Below are positions 44,067-53,456 of a stretch of DNA of 64,000 nt, piece after piece. The translations under genes were made by a program, and so were the position numbers. This DNA comes from Bacillota bacterium. Its GTDB lineage: Bacteria > Bacillota > Negativicutes > DSM-13327. Numbering within the stretch: position 1 is the stretch's first letter; every line of letters begins with the position of its first letter. Location: contig JAGFZX010000017.1 of NCBI GenBank assembly GCA_017889585.1, positions 19,240 through 83,239 on the forward strand, written 5' to 3'. The notes beneath the pieces were generated by a model. The model was not told the DNA's origin. It ran no database searches and saw nothing but the letters and a program-made list of their open reading frames with translations.

Positions 44067-45284
44067 TTAGTTGAGTGATGGGATAGGGCTATGGGATTGG
44101 GGCTTGAATTTTTGGAAGATAATTTTACAACAAAAGGCAAAGAACGCTAGGCAGACGGCTGTTACTGCCAGCATGACGTTTATGCCGCTATAGTCATACA
44201 CCCAGCCGAAAAATGCAGGTCCTATTCCGTTACCAAGAAATAAGAAGAAGGCGAACAGGGACATACATGTTCCACGGGATTGTGGCGATAATTCTGTGGC
44301 GTAGGTTTGAAGTGTGGAGTGAACGACGATAAAACCTATGCCTAGCAGTATGAAACCAAGTAAAAGTATGGCCCAGTGTGCTATCAGCCAAATTAAGGTA
44401 AAGGCAAGGGACATGATTGATATGCCAAGGGCAGGCATTTGATGTTGGCCTACTTTTTTCAGAATAGCAGGGACAAAACGGCTGCCGATAAATGCTGCTA
44501 AGCTGAAAGCCGCAGTAAACAAACCGACTAGATAGAAATCCAGACCCAGATAAATATTTGCATAAACGCCAAGATAGGTAAAGCCGCCGTAAAATATTGC
44601 CCCCTCAAGCCATACGGCTAAATATACCATTCGTGCATGCTGACTGGAAAAAATAGTTTTGTATCGGGTAATTAGCGGAACTTGTTCAACCGTACTAGTA
44701 GGGACTGATTTAGGTTGTCTCCTGAGTAGCAGCAAGATGGCGGGAATTCCCGCTAACCCTACTAGGATAAATAGATTTTTCCAAGTATAAAACTGGGCGA
44801 GGAGGGAACCAATTACAATACCCAGTCCTTGTCCTGCCATACAGAAAGACATGAAGAAAGAAATGGCATTTTGGCGTTTAGCAAGGGGGAAGCTATCACC
44901 GATGTGGGCTAAAGAGATAGGGATAATTCCGGCTGCGAAAATGCCCGTAATGACTCGTAACATAAGCAGCCAGGAAAAACTGTCTATGAGTCCGCAAGCA
45001 ATTGTGCCTAGGGAAAATAGGGAAAGGGCAATTACAGTAACCCTCATCTTGCCCATGCGGTCGGCAATTGGCCCGTAAAATAGCTGGAATAATCCGTAAG
45101 GGACAGAGTAGGCGGAAATCAGCAATCCTGCCGTTGATTCCCGAATTCCGAAATCTGTGGCAATGGCAGGTAAAATAGGGGCAAGTGCCCGATTATCGGC
45201 ATTGACCAAAAAGCCAGCGATGCCAAGGGCCCATAAAAGTGCTAGTCCATTGCCTGTGTTTTGGGATGAATGAGTGTTCATCAT
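44067..45284 (-). CDS. MFS transporter
   Basis: The product is 405 aa with 12 transmembrane segments. It has the MFS loop GPIADRMGKMRV after TM2 and a matching loop in the C-terminal half. ATG 45284 is followed at once by a second ATG; AAGGGAAGG lies upstream. It is preceded by a CsoR-like repressor 12 bases upstream and followed by the GntR gene, suggesting a three-gene transcript. Drug or metabolite efflux is the usual role; substrate not determinable. Confidence 0.9.
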   Translation of the reverse strand: MMNTHSSQNTGNGLALLWALGIAGFLVNADNRALAPILPAIATDFGIRESTAGLLISAYSVPYGLFQLFYGPIADRMGKMRVTVIALSLFSLGTIACGLIDSFSWLLMLRVITGIFAAGIIPISLAHIGDSFPLAKRQNAISFFMSFCMAGQGLGIVIGSLLAQFYTWKNLFILVGLAGIPAILLLLRRQPKSVPTSTVEQVPLITRYKTIFSSQHARMVYLAVWLEGAIFYGGFTYLGVYANIYLGLDFYLVGLFTAAFSLAAFIGSRFVPAILKKVGQHQMPALGISIMSLAFTLIWLIAHWAILLLGFILLGIGFIVVHSTLQTYATELSPQSRGTCMSLFAFFLFLGNGIGPAFFGWVYDYSGINVMLAVTAVCLAFFAFCCKIIFQKFKPQSHSPIPSLN

Positions 45285-45296
45285 ATTCCTTCCCTT

Positions 45297-45569
45297 TTAT
45301 TTTAAAAAAGTAATGATTTGTTTAACGACTTGTTCCATTTTCTGTTTATCTTCAGGTTTTTGCTCAGGATTAGCAGAGAGACATTCTAGAGCATTGTTTT
45401 CCAAGATAAAAATACCTACTTTCTCGATTGATGCGCGAATGGCTGATAACTGGATTAATACATTACTACATGATTGTTCTTCTTCAACCATACGTTCAAT
45501 ACCAGCAATATGACCTTTGATATTTTTCAAACGGCTAAGCACTTCGCTTTTGGTAGCTTGTGTTGGCAT
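45297..45569 (-). CDS. CsoR/RcnR-family repressor with a Cys-Asn-Cys site
   Basis: The product is 90 aa, an all-helical DUF156 protein (RLKNIKGHIAGIERMVEEEQSC). The copper sensor CsoR uses Cys-His-Cys with the first and last Cys 29 residues apart. Here Cys34 and Cys63 keep that spacing, but the His position is Asn59. This fits a thiol/persulfide-type member (CstR-like) better than a copper sensor. A GC-richer imperfect dyad (TATTCCTCC/GGTGAGATA on the minus strand) lies just upstream and may be the operator. The MFS gene follows after 12 bases. Confidence 0.85.
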   Translation of the reverse strand: MPTQATKSEVLSRLKNIKGHIAGIERMVEEEQSCSNVLIQLSAIRASIEKVGIFILENNALECLSANPEQKPEDKQKMEQVVKQIITFLK

Positions 45570-45791
45570 AATAGTGACACCTCATTTATCTCACCACGAT
45601 GGGGAGGAATATCTTTGATTATATGGAAGTTATTGCTGATATGCAAGTATGTTGAGAAGAATATTATTAATTAAAAAAATAAAGTACAAAAAGACATTTG
45701 CTTTTTTAAAAATAAAGAAGATGCGAAAAACGACCACAGGCTGTTTAAAGGGGATATGATGGGTTTAAAAAAGTAGGCGCATCTTAGGTAA

Positions 45792-45932
45792 ATTTACTTT
45801 ACTACTGGTAGATACTTTGGTAATAACATTAATACGATTGCCAATTTTTTAGCAGAATATAAACGAGCGCTTTTTGTTATTTCTTTGCTTGGTGGTGTAT
45901 TATTGGCTAAAGAAATGATGGGTGATAAATGA
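45792..45932 (+). pseudogene. Start-less ORF fragment before the VTT-domain gene
   Basis: Between stops there are 46 sensible codons (GNNINTIANFLAEYKRALF, then a hydrophobic VISLLGGVLLAKEMM) without a usable start or ribosome site. It reads like the C-terminal end of a small membrane protein. Its last 30 bases and the next 30 recur after the PAP2 gene (47419-47477). The rest of the 423-base gap holds the CsoR promoter region. Family not recognised. Confidence 0.4.
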
Positions 45933-45992
45933 GGCGTAATATTTACAGAAAAATATTGCACATTGAGTGAAACGAGAGGAATGGTCATATTT

Positions 45993-46670
45993 ATGAGATA
46001 TAATAGCCAATTTGTGATGCGTGTTGCCGTAGTTGCCGGCATTGGTATTATGTTTGTCGTTAGCTATTTGTTGGCGCCTGAGTTTATGCACAGGATGACT
46101 CATTTGTTTTTAAAAGGCAACATTGCCGGGAGTATTGAATTTATTAGATCATACGGTTCGTATGCCATGCTTGTGAGCTTTTTAATTATAGTATTTATTA
46201 ATATTGCTGCTGTTTTGCCTAATGTATTGATTGTGGCTGCTACCGGCGTCATTTTTGGTGTGGTAGAAGGCACGCTAATTTCATGGATTGGAGAATCAAT
46301 CGGCGTAATTATTAGTTTTATTTTAATGCGTTATTTGTTTCGCTCTAATGCCCAGAGCATTATTGCACGCAGTAAGGGTCTAAAGAAGATTGATGACTTT
46401 AGTGGGAAAAAGGGTTTCCGGATTATGCTGTTGGCACGGAGTATTCCTTACATCCCCTCCGGACTCATCACCGCCTTAGGAGCACTTAGCAGTATTGGGT
46501 TAGCAGATTATAGCATAGCAACGTTTATTGGAAAGCTGCCGTCAGCATTAATAGAAGTTATGCTGGGGCATGATTTGTTATCTTACCGGGAGCATATAGG
46601 GAGAGTGACTTTATTACTGGTGATTCCCGCACTGGCATATTACTTATTTGTACATTACCAAAAGAGGTAA
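45993..46670 (+). CDS. TVP38/DedA-type (VTT domain) membrane protein
   Basis: The product is 225 aa with about six hydrophobic segments. The VTT signature is visible as AATGVIFGVVEGTLISWIGESIG and the second-half motif LARSIPYIPSGLITALGA. Members are linked to lipid scrambling or undecaprenyl-phosphate recycling. The start is uncertain: ATG 45993 is used, with GAGAGGA 13 bases upstream; ATG 45981 and TTG 45963 are alternatives. A PAP2 phosphatase follows 137 bases later. Confidence 0.85.
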   Translation: MRYNSQFVMRVAVVAGIGIMFVVSYLLAPEFMHRMTHLFLKGNIAGSIEFIRSYGSYAMLVSFLIIVFINIAAVLPNVLIVAATGVIFGVVEGTLISWIGESIGVIISFILMRYLFRSNAQSIIARSKGLKKIDDFSGKKGFRIMLLARSIPYIPSGLITALGALSSIGLADYSIATFIGKLPSALIEVMLGHDLLSYREHIGRVTLLLVIPALAYYLFVHYQKR

Positions 46671-46807
46671 AGTCATTAGTAGCTGCTTGGCGAATGGAGT
46701 TTTTGCAATTAAAAGGTGTTGTAAATATTTCCAGAAGAAATTCGTGAACTTTTTTCTTTTACACTCGTCTCTTATAAATGGAGACAATTGTTAAGGAGGA
46801 GAAAAAT

Positions 46808-47410
46808 ATGAATTATGATTTGATGCTATTGATGGCTATTAATAATCTTTCGGGGCATTTTATTTGGTTCGATAAGCTAATAATGTATATTTCTGAATAT
46901 GGTCCTGTTATATTTGGACTGTATTTAGTGGCTTTATGGTTTTCCGGTGCTACTAAAATGGAATTGGAAAGTAATCGTAAAAAAGCATTATATGCCTTTA
47001 CTACCGCTCTGATTGGGTTGGGTATTAGTCAAATGATTGGTTTTGCTTGGTTCCGTAATCGTCCATACGTAAACCATCCTGTCCAATTATTACTTCCTGC
47101 TAATCCTGATGCTTCTTTCCCAAGTGATCACGCTACAGGAAGTTTCTCGATTGCTAGCAGCTTAGTAAGAAGTAATGTTTTTGGTGGAAAGCTAATGTTA
47201 GGATTTGGCACTTTGGTTGCCTTATCTAGAATTTATGTCGGTATACACTATCCTACAGATGTAATCGGTGGCATGTTAATCGGGATAATAAGTAGCTGGT
47301 TGGTAGAATGTTATAAAGATGTGCTTGATAAGCCAATTGCTGTGATCTTCTCAATCTGGACAAGCTTAGAAAAAGCTATTCCAGTTTTAGCCGTTGAAAA
47401 AAGAGCTTAG
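46808..47410 (+). CDS. PAP2-family phosphatase (undecaprenyl-diphosphatase BcrC-like)
   Basis: The product is 200 aa with about five transmembrane segments. The three phosphatase motifs are present: FRNRP in the first, PSDHATGS in the second, and SRIYVGIHYPTD in the third. BcrC-type enzymes dephosphorylate undecaprenyl diphosphate during cell-wall lipid recycling. AAGGAGGAG precedes ATG 46808. Context with the VTT-domain gene and downstream sigma factor suggests an envelope role. Confidence 0.9.
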   Translation: MNYDLMLLMAINNLSGHFIWFDKLIMYISEYGPVIFGLYLVALWFSGATKMELESNRKKALYAFTTALIGLGISQMIGFAWFRNRPYVNHPVQLLLPANPDASFPSDHATGSFSIASSLVRSNVFGGKLMLGFGTLVALSRIYVGIHYPTDVIGGMLIGIISSWLVECYKDVLDKPIAVIFSIWTSLEKAIPVLAVEKRA

Positions 47411-47418
47411 AGCTGCAT

Positions 47419-47477
47419 TATTGGTTAAAGAATTGATGGATGATCAGAGAGACGTAACATTTACAGGAAAATATTGC
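47419..47477. repeat. Second copy of a 59-base intergenic sequence
   Basis: About 50 of 59 bases match 45901-45959, including TATTGG.TAAAGAA, GATG.GTGAT-like and ATTTACAG.AAAATATTGC blocks. Both copies lie before a gene start (VTT protein and ECF sigma), suggesting a segmental duplication. Confidence 0.7.
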
Positions 47478-47515
47478 GAAAACCAGTTGTTGAATAAGTA
47501 AGTAGGTGATGCCCA

Positions 47516-48067
47516 TTGAATGAGGAGTTAGCAGAACTAGTACGGCAAGCTATGAATGGGGATAAAGTTTCTTTTGGGAAATTAGTATATCGCTATAAGC
47601 AACATATCGTTAATATTGCATTTGGTATCATTGGAAATCTTCATGATGCAGAAGAAATCGCCCAGGAAGCCTTTTTAAAAGCATATCTTTCTATTCGAAA
47701 ATTAACGAATGAATCTGCCTTTTATCGTTGGTTGGTAAGAATCACAACAAACCTTAGTATTGATAAAAAGAACGTTAATGCTAGACAAACTACAGAGCCT
47801 ATTGAGAAGATGGGGGTATTTCTAGACAACCCAGGGCACACGCCGGAAGAGATAGTAGAACAGAAAGAAAATCAGCAATTAATATTGAACGGGCTGGAAC
47901 AGCTCACCGTAGAGCAACGTACAGTACTTGTCCTTCGGGAATTGCATGGTTTTTCCTATGATGAAATTGCAGAAATACTGGATATTCCCCTTGGAACGGT
48001 AAAATCGCGTATTAATACTGCTAGGCTGCATTTTCGAGAAATATTATCAAAAGAAAGGTCGTGTTAG
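47516..48067 (+). CDS. ECF-type RNA polymerase sigma factor
   Basis: The product is 183 aa, starting at TTG 47516 behind TAGGTGATG. Sigma region 2 (GNLHDAEEIAQEAFLKAYLSI) and region 4 (LTVEQRTVLVLRELHGFSYDEIA) are intact. This is the SigW/RpoE-like layout. It is followed two bases later by a zf-HC2 anti-sigma factor and then envelope genes, the normal arrangement for an envelope-stress regulon. Confidence 0.93.
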   Translation: MNEELAELVRQAMNGDKVSFGKLVYRYKQHIVNIAFGIIGNLHDAEEIAQEAFLKAYLSIRKLTNESAFYRWLVRITTNLSIDKKNVNARQTTEPIEKMGVFLDNPGHTPEEIVEQKENQQLILNGLEQLTVEQRTVLVLRELHGFSYDEIAEILDIPLGTVKSRINTARLHFREILSKERSC

Positions 48068-48068
48068 C

Positions 48069-48557
48069 GTGGAATGCAAAGAATGTAAAGAATTATTGTT
48101 TGACTATTATGATGAGGAATTCGACGCTAGTTTGAAAATCCAGGTGAATGAGCATTTGGATACCTGTTTCAGTTGTCAAAATGAATTGGATCATATATCA
48201 TCTACTATGAATTTTTTCAAAGTAAGTATGCCAGTTTTGACGGTAGATAGTCGCTTTACGGAACAAGTCATGCACAAAATTCATTTAGAAGAAACAGCCG
48301 CTGCCTTTACAAAACCAATGGAGGGGATTGGTTTTGTAGTGGTCATTCTAACTCTGGGGATGTTAGTCTTGATAGGGCCAACTGTAATCGGCTTATTAAT
48401 GCTGGTAGGTAATATTCTATTGGGTTTATTATCAACGTCTGCAGTGGTCTTTGCTAGCTTTCCTCTAATACAGATGAGTAGCAGCATTATATTAGGGATG
48501 TTACTATTGGTGGTGACTGTTTATATGAGGCATATGGTTTTACATGATTCTGTTTAG
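48069..48557 (+). CDS. Zinc-containing anti-sigma factor with membrane segments
   Basis: The product is 162 aa, starting at GTG 48069. The N-terminal zinc anti-sigma motif is His29-xxx-Cys33-xx-Cys36 with Cys3/Cys6 nearby. Two transmembrane segments follow at about residues 85-130 and 135-155. It should hold the ECF sigma factor at the membrane until a signal arrives. It is coupled to the sigma gene by position. Confidence 0.9.
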   Translation: MECKECKELLFDYYDEEFDASLKIQVNEHLDTCFSCQNELDHISSTMNFFKVSMPVLTVDSRFTEQVMHKIHLEETAAAFTKPMEGIGFVVVILTLGMLVLIGPTVIGLLMLVGNILLGLLSTSAVVFASFPLIQMSSSIILGMLLLVVTVYMRHMVLHDSV

Positions 48558-48572
48558 TTAGGAGGTAATGAG

Positions 48573-49436
48573 ATGAATAAAAAGGCTATATTAAGCTGCG
48601 TATTGATAATAGTGGTTGCAATATTGTTTTGGACCCCCTATCCTACTGCGTTGGCGCTGGAGTTTCAAACTGATGTTATGGGTAAAGATATTGTTGAATG
48701 GAAAGATGTAGTTATTCCACAAGATGCAGTCGTGGATAATGTGGTGGTTATTGGTGGTAATGTAACGATTGCGGGCACAGTAAAAAATGAGGTTATTGTC
48801 ATTAATGGTAACTTAACGCTGCAAAAAACGGCACAACTAAGTCAGCGCGCCTTTGTTATTGACGGCCTGATCATTCAGGAAGAAGGGGCTGTAGTTAGAA
48901 AAAGTTTTGTTAATATCAGGCCTGATTCTGCCAATTTAACGAGTTTCTTTTTTGCGGGTTCAATGGTTTTGCTGTTGGAATTCATTAAGCTAGCAGTTGG
49001 TGCATTCATTGTAATCATTCCTCCTATTCTAGTGTGGAGTTTTCAAAAGAAAAGCATTAGACTAAGAATTGTTTGCGCACGATATTTTTCAAAAAATATC
49101 GCACTTGGTGTATTAAGTAGTTTCGCTTTTCTTATTATAGAAACCTTATTGATCATTAGTATTGTTGGGATTCCTCTAGGGATTCTCTTGGGTTTATTAT
49201 TTTTGGTGGGTATAATTATTGGAGTGAGCGGCTTATGTATGACCATTGGTGTTAGGATCGCGTCTAGAGTCGGCTTAATCGAAAAGCCTAACTTTATTCA
49301 GGTTCTCTGTGGGTCAACAGCGGTAGCATTAATTATTAACATACCTTTTGCTGGGGTATTGGTATTATTAGTGGCAATGTTATTTGGTATTGGCGCCGTG
49401 GTGATGAGTTTATGTAGACGAGAAGATATCTTATGA
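48573..49436 (+). CDS. Membrane protein with bactofilin-like N-terminal repeats
   Basis: The product is 287 aa, with GGAGG before ATG 48573. A signal-like segment (residues 5-28) is followed by short beta repeats (DAVVDNVVVIGGNVTIAG; NEVIVINGNLTLQ), the pattern of polymer-forming bactofilin-type helices. Four transmembrane segments fill the C-terminal half. It is the likely first target or partner of the upstream ECF sigma pair. Its stop overlaps the next start by four bases (ATGA). Exact function unknown. Confidence 0.72.
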   Translation: MNKKAILSCVLIIVVAILFWTPYPTALALEFQTDVMGKDIVEWKDVVIPQDAVVDNVVVIGGNVTIAGTVKNEVIVINGNLTLQKTAQLSQRAFVIDGLIIQEEGAVVRKSFVNIRPDSANLTSFFFAGSMVLLLEFIKLAVGAFIVIIPPILVWSFQKKSIRLRIVCARYFSKNIALGVLSSFAFLIIETLLIISIVGIPLGILLGLLFLVGIIIGVSGLCMTIGVRIASRVGLIEKPNFIQVLCGSTAVALIINIPFAGVLVLLVAMLFGIGAVVMSLCRREDIL

Positions 49437-49894
49437 TAACAAGGCGTCAATTTTTAAAAGGGTGCCTTGGTGCCATTGCAACGATATCCGGTATATCTAT
49501 ACTTTCGGATTATAAGGAGATTGATAAACTTATAAACAGCATACCTATTTTGTTATATCATAGAGTAGGATCAGAACCTGATGACTTAACAATTAGTGTT
49601 AAACATTTTCAACAAGATATGGAGCTTTTATCTTATGGAGGGTATAACACGTTATCCCTTGAACAAGTAAAGCAGCACTTAGTGGACTTTATATCTTATC
49701 CTTGTGGTAGCTATAAATCAGAAACACTTAAAATTGCACATGAGGCCGGGTACCTTGGAGGATTTTCAGTTCAAGATGGTTTTGCAGAGTTTTCTAACCC
49801 TTTAACGATAAGGCGAATTCCGATCTTCCACCATGATCATTCTATTGCTTATGTTATGGCAAGGAAAGGATTGCTTCCTCGCATATTTAGTTAA
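49433..49894 (+). pseudogene. Polysaccharide deacetylase lacking its catalytic core
   Basis: A 153-aa frame begins with a Tat-like signal (MITRRQFLKGCLGAIATI) and the usual extracellular deacetylase start (IPILLYHRVGSEPDD; FQQDMELLSYGGYNTLSLEQV). It then jumps to the late part of the fold (SYPCGSYKSETLKIAHEAGY; LTIRRIPIFHHDHS). The NodB core with its TFDDGY metal site is missing between about residues 81 and 86. An in-frame internal deletion of roughly 80-100 codons is the simplest explanation. It is unlikely to be catalytically active. Confidence 0.8.
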
Positions 49895-49946
49895 TAAAAT
49901 GAAGTTAGCAATAAAAAAGTATTATTAAATGAAGGAAGTGAGCTTA

Positions 49947-50582
49947 TTGTTCAATTATTTTGGCGAATTAATGCAAATGGCATTGACTTTTTTTTATAAT
50001 CTTACGAGTTATATGGGGGTTCCAAGTTATGGGATAGCAATTATTCTGATGACAGTGGTTATTAAGATTCTGTTTTACCCTTTGACGGTCAAACAGGTAA
50101 AATCTATGAAGGCCATGCGGGAACTGGGTCCTAAATTAAAGGACTTGCAAGAAAACTACAAGGGAAATGAGGCAAAAGGACAGGAGGAAATAGCCCACCT
50201 ATACAAAAAATCGGGTGTTAATCCTCTGGCTGGTTGTTTACCACTATTGATTCAAATGCCTTTTTTATCTGGAATTTTTTATGGGATACGAAATTTCAGC
50301 TATGTTAGCCAGCCTAGTTTTCTTTGGATAAAAACCTTGTCAGGTACCGACCCTCTCTATATCCTTCCAGCTCTTGCGGCCATCACAACCTATATTTCAT
50401 CCCAGCAAACAATGACTGATTCGAGTCAACAAAATAAAATGATGCTGTTGTTTATGCCTTTTATGATTGGATACATGGCAATGAAATTTCCTTCTGGGTT
50501 AGGATTGTATTGGGTGGTTGGAAATGTTATTCAAATCATTCAACAACGATTATTATACCGCCTACCGGTTTCCAATAGGTAG
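49947..50582 (+). CDS. yidC: YidC/Oxa1-family membrane protein insertase
   Basis: The product is about 211 aa from TTG 49947, supported by AAGGAAG upstream; an ATG at 49929 lacks a ribosome site. The five-segment YidC core is present: ILMTVVIKILFYPLTVKQVKSM, then SGVNPLAGCLPLLIQMPFL, and FPSGLGLYWVVGN at the end. The groove Arg of E. coli YidC is Lys here, as in many clostridial proteins. It is not near rpmH/rnpA, so it is probably a second paralogue (compare MisCB), perhaps used for envelope-stress or spore proteins. Confidence 0.9.
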   Translation: MFNYFGELMQMALTFFYNLTSYMGVPSYGIAIILMTVVIKILFYPLTVKQVKSMKAMRELGPKLKDLQENYKGNEAKGQEEIAHLYKKSGVNPLAGCLPLLIQMPFLSGIFYGIRNFSYVSQPSFLWIKTLSGTDPLYILPALAAITTYISSQQTMTDSSQQNKMMLLFMPFMIGYMAMKFPSGLGLYWVVGNVIQIIQQRLLYRLPVSNR

Positions 50583-50765
50583 GCATTAGCTGGGAAGTTT
50601 ACAGTCTTAGACCTATAAGGAACAGAGCTACTTAACCGGATGTTATCGGCATTAGTATAAAAATCTTTTTAAAAACTCTATGAGTTTAAATCCTACATCT
50701 TTGCAAGAAGAGGCAGGAAGAATGGCTGTTCTTAACTATGCCTAAAAATATTATACCAAAAAAAA

Positions 50766-50937
50766 TTGACAAGTATTTATACTGGTGATATAACGTAGAT
50801 ATATTTAGTAATAAAATTTATCTTTTGTGTCATCATAAATGTTCTGGTTCATGAGGACATCAAGAAAAATAAGATAGTCGTTGATCAGAAATCTGAAGGC
50901 TAAGCTCATTTTGCCAATGAGTTTGGCCTTTTTTTAT
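50766..50937 (+). promoter_or_regulatory. Leader element, copy 1: promoter, TGATCAGA box and terminator
   Basis: TTGACA (50766-50771), a 17-base spacer and TATAAC (50789-50794) form a strong promoter. About 88 bases later TGATCAGA-AAT-CTGAAGGCT begins at 50882. The terminator (AAGGC..CTCATT / AATGAG..GCCTT then TTTTTTT) spans 50896-50935. The core box recurs at 56920 and 62055. It stands before the truncated gene at 50965. Confidence 0.7.
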
Positions 50938-50964
50938 TTAAGGATTATGGATAGGAGGATTATT

Positions 50965-51114
50965 ATGCGTAAAGTAGAGAGAGTAAAGGCCGTTTTGGCA
51001 AGTCGGTCACTAGACCGTCCCTCTGTATCAAGTTGGATACATTATCCATCTGTGGATCAAGATCCATTGAAAGTCGCCTATTATTTATTTATAGCTATTT
51101 TTAAAAAAATTTAG
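50965..51114 (+). pseudogene. Truncated uroporphyrinogen-decarboxylase-family (methyltransferase-like) gene
   Basis: A 49-codon frame with AGGAGGA upstream starts MRKVERVKAVLASRSLDRPS and continues VSSWIHYPSVDQDP. This matches the N-terminus of UroD/MtaA-type corrinoid-methyl transfer proteins (typically about 340-370 aa). Homology ends after about 38 residues. The remaining bases to 51460, an 878-base gap overall, hold repeat family A and the MCP promoter region. It marks what the leader at 50766 once controlled. Confidence 0.65.
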
Positions 51115-51210
51115 TCCCAATATTAACAAAACATTAATAAATATATAATACAGTACTAATTTATATAGCTTATATTATAAATATAGGGAATTTTCAATTG
51201 AAAATTCTTT

Positions 51211-51277
51211 GTATCGGAATCAGAAAGTATTCATTTTCTCGCTGCATCTGAGAACTTGGCACAAGCCAGGTATTTTC
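51211..51277. repeat. Degenerate family A repeat after a palindrome
   Basis: ATCGGAATCAGAAAGTAT starts right after the palindrome GAATTTTCAATTGAAAATTC and CTTTG. It then has CTGCATCTGAGAACTTGG and CACAAGCCAGG (the second hairpin with an ACAA loop). The central AAGTAAGGGCAAC block is missing. Confidence 0.6.
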
Positions 51278-51460
51278 ATATATATTATAATGTCAAATAT
51301 AATTTTTCATTTAAATCATTATGAAAATAAGATAGTTATTGGAGGAGTTTGTCAGATTATAACGAATTATAGAAATTACTATTATATTTGTTGGCTCCGG
51401 CCTCTTTAATTGCAAAGTGGTTTATTTGTAATTCAAACCAAGAAGGAGATTATTGTAAAA

Positions 51461-53434
51461 ATGAAAAGTTTACAGCTTAAATTAACAGCGGTCATTGTTG
51501 CTATTTTAGTAATTTCGTTAGGTATCTTAGGGGGACTGAATTACTATAAAACGCGAGAGATGGTGCTGAATAATGTTGAAGAAAATACCTCTGTTTTAGC
51601 GGTTAACTCTGCTGAACAGGTTGGTTTATGGCTCGATGCTCGTAAATCGGAAGTAACAATGATGTCTAATTCTACTGTGATTAAGAGTGGCAATATTGAA
51701 GCAATTGTACCTTTTCTGAAATCAGTTCACAATGGCAATAAGGATTATGTATCGATTACATTTATTCAACCAGATGGTACTTTTTATGATTCTGCAGGCT
51801 TTACTGGAAATCTCTCACAGCGTGAGTACTTTCAAAAAGCCATTAAGGGAGAAACAGTAATAACAGATCCATACATATCTTCGACTGTGGGACTACCTAT
51901 TGTAGCCATTGTGATGCCAGTTAAAGTAGATGGTAAAATTGTTGGTTGTTTCTCTGGTGTAATTAATTTGGAAGCCATTACGAAGAGAGTGTTAGCCATT
52001 AAGACTGGAGAAACGGGATATGCTTTTGCGCTTCAGAGTAATGGTCTTGTTATTGTTCATCCTAATAAAGATTTTGTATTAAAAAAGAATATTGTTACTG
52101 ATGATGCAATGCCGGATTTAAAAAGCGCTATGCAAACAATGATAAAAGGGCAAGCTGGAATTTCCCATTATACATATGAAGCAGTTGACAAACTAGTCGC
52201 TTATGCACCAATACCAGGGGTTAATTGGTCCCTTGGTATCGCTGTTCCGACAGAAGAGGGATTAAGGTTAGCTAAGATTGGCAAACAGGCACAAATGGGT
52301 GTAATCACGACACTTCTAGTCGCTCTAATCGGAATTGTAGTTGGTTTATTTGCTGCTCGCAGTATTACGGCGCCAGTAAAGGAATTACAGGGATTGATGG
52401 CTAAGGCGAGCGAAGGTAATTTGCTAGTACAGGCGACTGTTAGAACGAAGGATGAAATCGGACAGCTTTGTCAGTCGTTTAATAAAATGATGATTTCCCA
52501 GGTTCAAATCGTTACAGCTGTACGAGATAGCTCTGCTGAATTGGCTGCCGCATCTCAGGAGATGGCAGCATCCTCAGAGGAGGCATCAGCGGCGGCAATC
52601 CATATTGCAGAAAAAACGCAACATGTGGCGCGGTCAATGGAAGAAGCCTCTACTTCCAACATAGAAACGTCACAGGTTCTGATTGAATTGTCATCTCTTA
52701 TTCAAATCGCTAAAGATAAAGCCATGTCGGCCAGTAGTAGTTCTGAAATTACGATAAATGCAGCAACAGAAGGTAAGATGACGGTCGGCGAAGCGATGAA
52801 TAGCATGAATACGATCTATACTAGAACCGTAGAAGCGGAAAACGTAATTACTCTTCTTAATGAAGATTCTCAGCAAATTGGGATGATTAATGAAACCATC
52901 ACTGGCATTGCGAATCAAACCAATTTACTAGCGCTCAATGCGGCGATTGAAGCTGCTCGGGCCGGCGAGGCAGGCAGGGGATTTGCCGTTGTTGCTGAGG
53001 AGGTTAGAAAACTAGCGGAACAATCCAATCGTGAGGCGGGCAATATCTCCCGAATTATTAATAAAATTACGGAAAACACGGGTAGTGCGGTATTAGCGAT
53101 GAAGCATAGTCTATCCGAAGTCGAAGTAGGGGTAGAGGCAGTTAAGAAGGCGGAAGTGTCTCTGGAAAATATTTTGACGGCCGTTGCAGCAACCGTGCAT
53201 GATATAGACGGAGTTGCTAAGGTAACGAATGATGAGGTTGCCTCTTCTGATAAAATTGTGCAGCTGATCGAGGTAGTGGCTGAAGATATTGAGGGTACAG
53301 GTAGAGATGCGCAAGAGGTTTCAGCAGCTACTGAAGAAACTTCCGCCATCATTGAAACAATTGCGGCGAGTTCGCAAGAGACTAGTGCTATGGCTCAAAA
53401 TCTGCAAAATATTATTGCGAAATTTCAAGTATAA
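51461..53434 (+). CDS. Methyl-accepting chemotaxis protein with Cache sensor
   Basis: The product is 657 aa. TM1 is at about residues 8-28, a double Cache ligand domain about 35-270 ([30 protein letters not shown]), TM2 about 280-300 ([20 protein letters not shown]), then HAMP ([18 protein letters not shown]). The cytoplasmic signalling domain has the hairpin tip [19 protein letters not shown] and [19 protein letters not shown] lies 12 bases upstream. It is followed 22 bases later by a STAS protein, which is unusual for an MCP. Confidence 0.95.
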   Translation: MKSLQLKLTAVIVAILVISLGILGGLNYYKTREMVLNNVEENTSVLAVNSAEQVGLWLDARKSEVTMMSNSTVIKSGNIEAIVPFLKSVHNGNKDYVSITFIQPDGTFYDSAGFTGNLSQREYFQKAIKGETVITDPYISSTVGLPIVAIVMPVKVDGKIVGCFSGVINLEAITKRVLAIKTGETGYAFALQSNGLVIVHPNKDFVLKKNIVTDDAMPDLKSAMQTMIKGQAGISHYTYEAVDKLVAYAPIPGVNWSLGIAVPTEEGLRLAKIGKQAQMGVITTLLVALIGIVVGLFAARSITAPVKELQGLMAKASEGNLLVQATVRTKDEIGQLCQSFNKMMISQVQIVTAVRDSSAELAAASQEMAASSEEASAAAIHIAEKTQHVARSMEEASTSNIETSQVLIELSSLIQIAKDKAMSASSSSEITINAATEGKMTVGEAMNSMNTIYTRTVEAENVITLLNEDSQQIGMINETITGIANQTNLLALNAAIEAARAGEAGRGFAVVAEEVRKLAEQSNREAGNISRIINKITENTGSAVLAMKHSLSEVEVGVEAVKKAEVSLENILTAVAATVHDIDGVAKVTNDEVASSDKIVQLIEVVAEDIEGTGRDAQEVSAATEETSAIIETIAASSQETSAMAQNLQNIIAKFQV

Positions 53435-53456
53435 AGTAAAGTTAGGAGGAATAATA

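Noticed and set aside
45297..45569. Classical copper-sensing CsoR
   Set aside because: The His ligand is replaced by Asn and no copper ATPase or chaperone gene is linked.
52915..53352. Leftward 145-codon frame opposite the MCP signalling domain
   Set aside because: Low-complexity Ser/Ala/Thr-rich shadow of the heptad-repeat MCP coding sequence.
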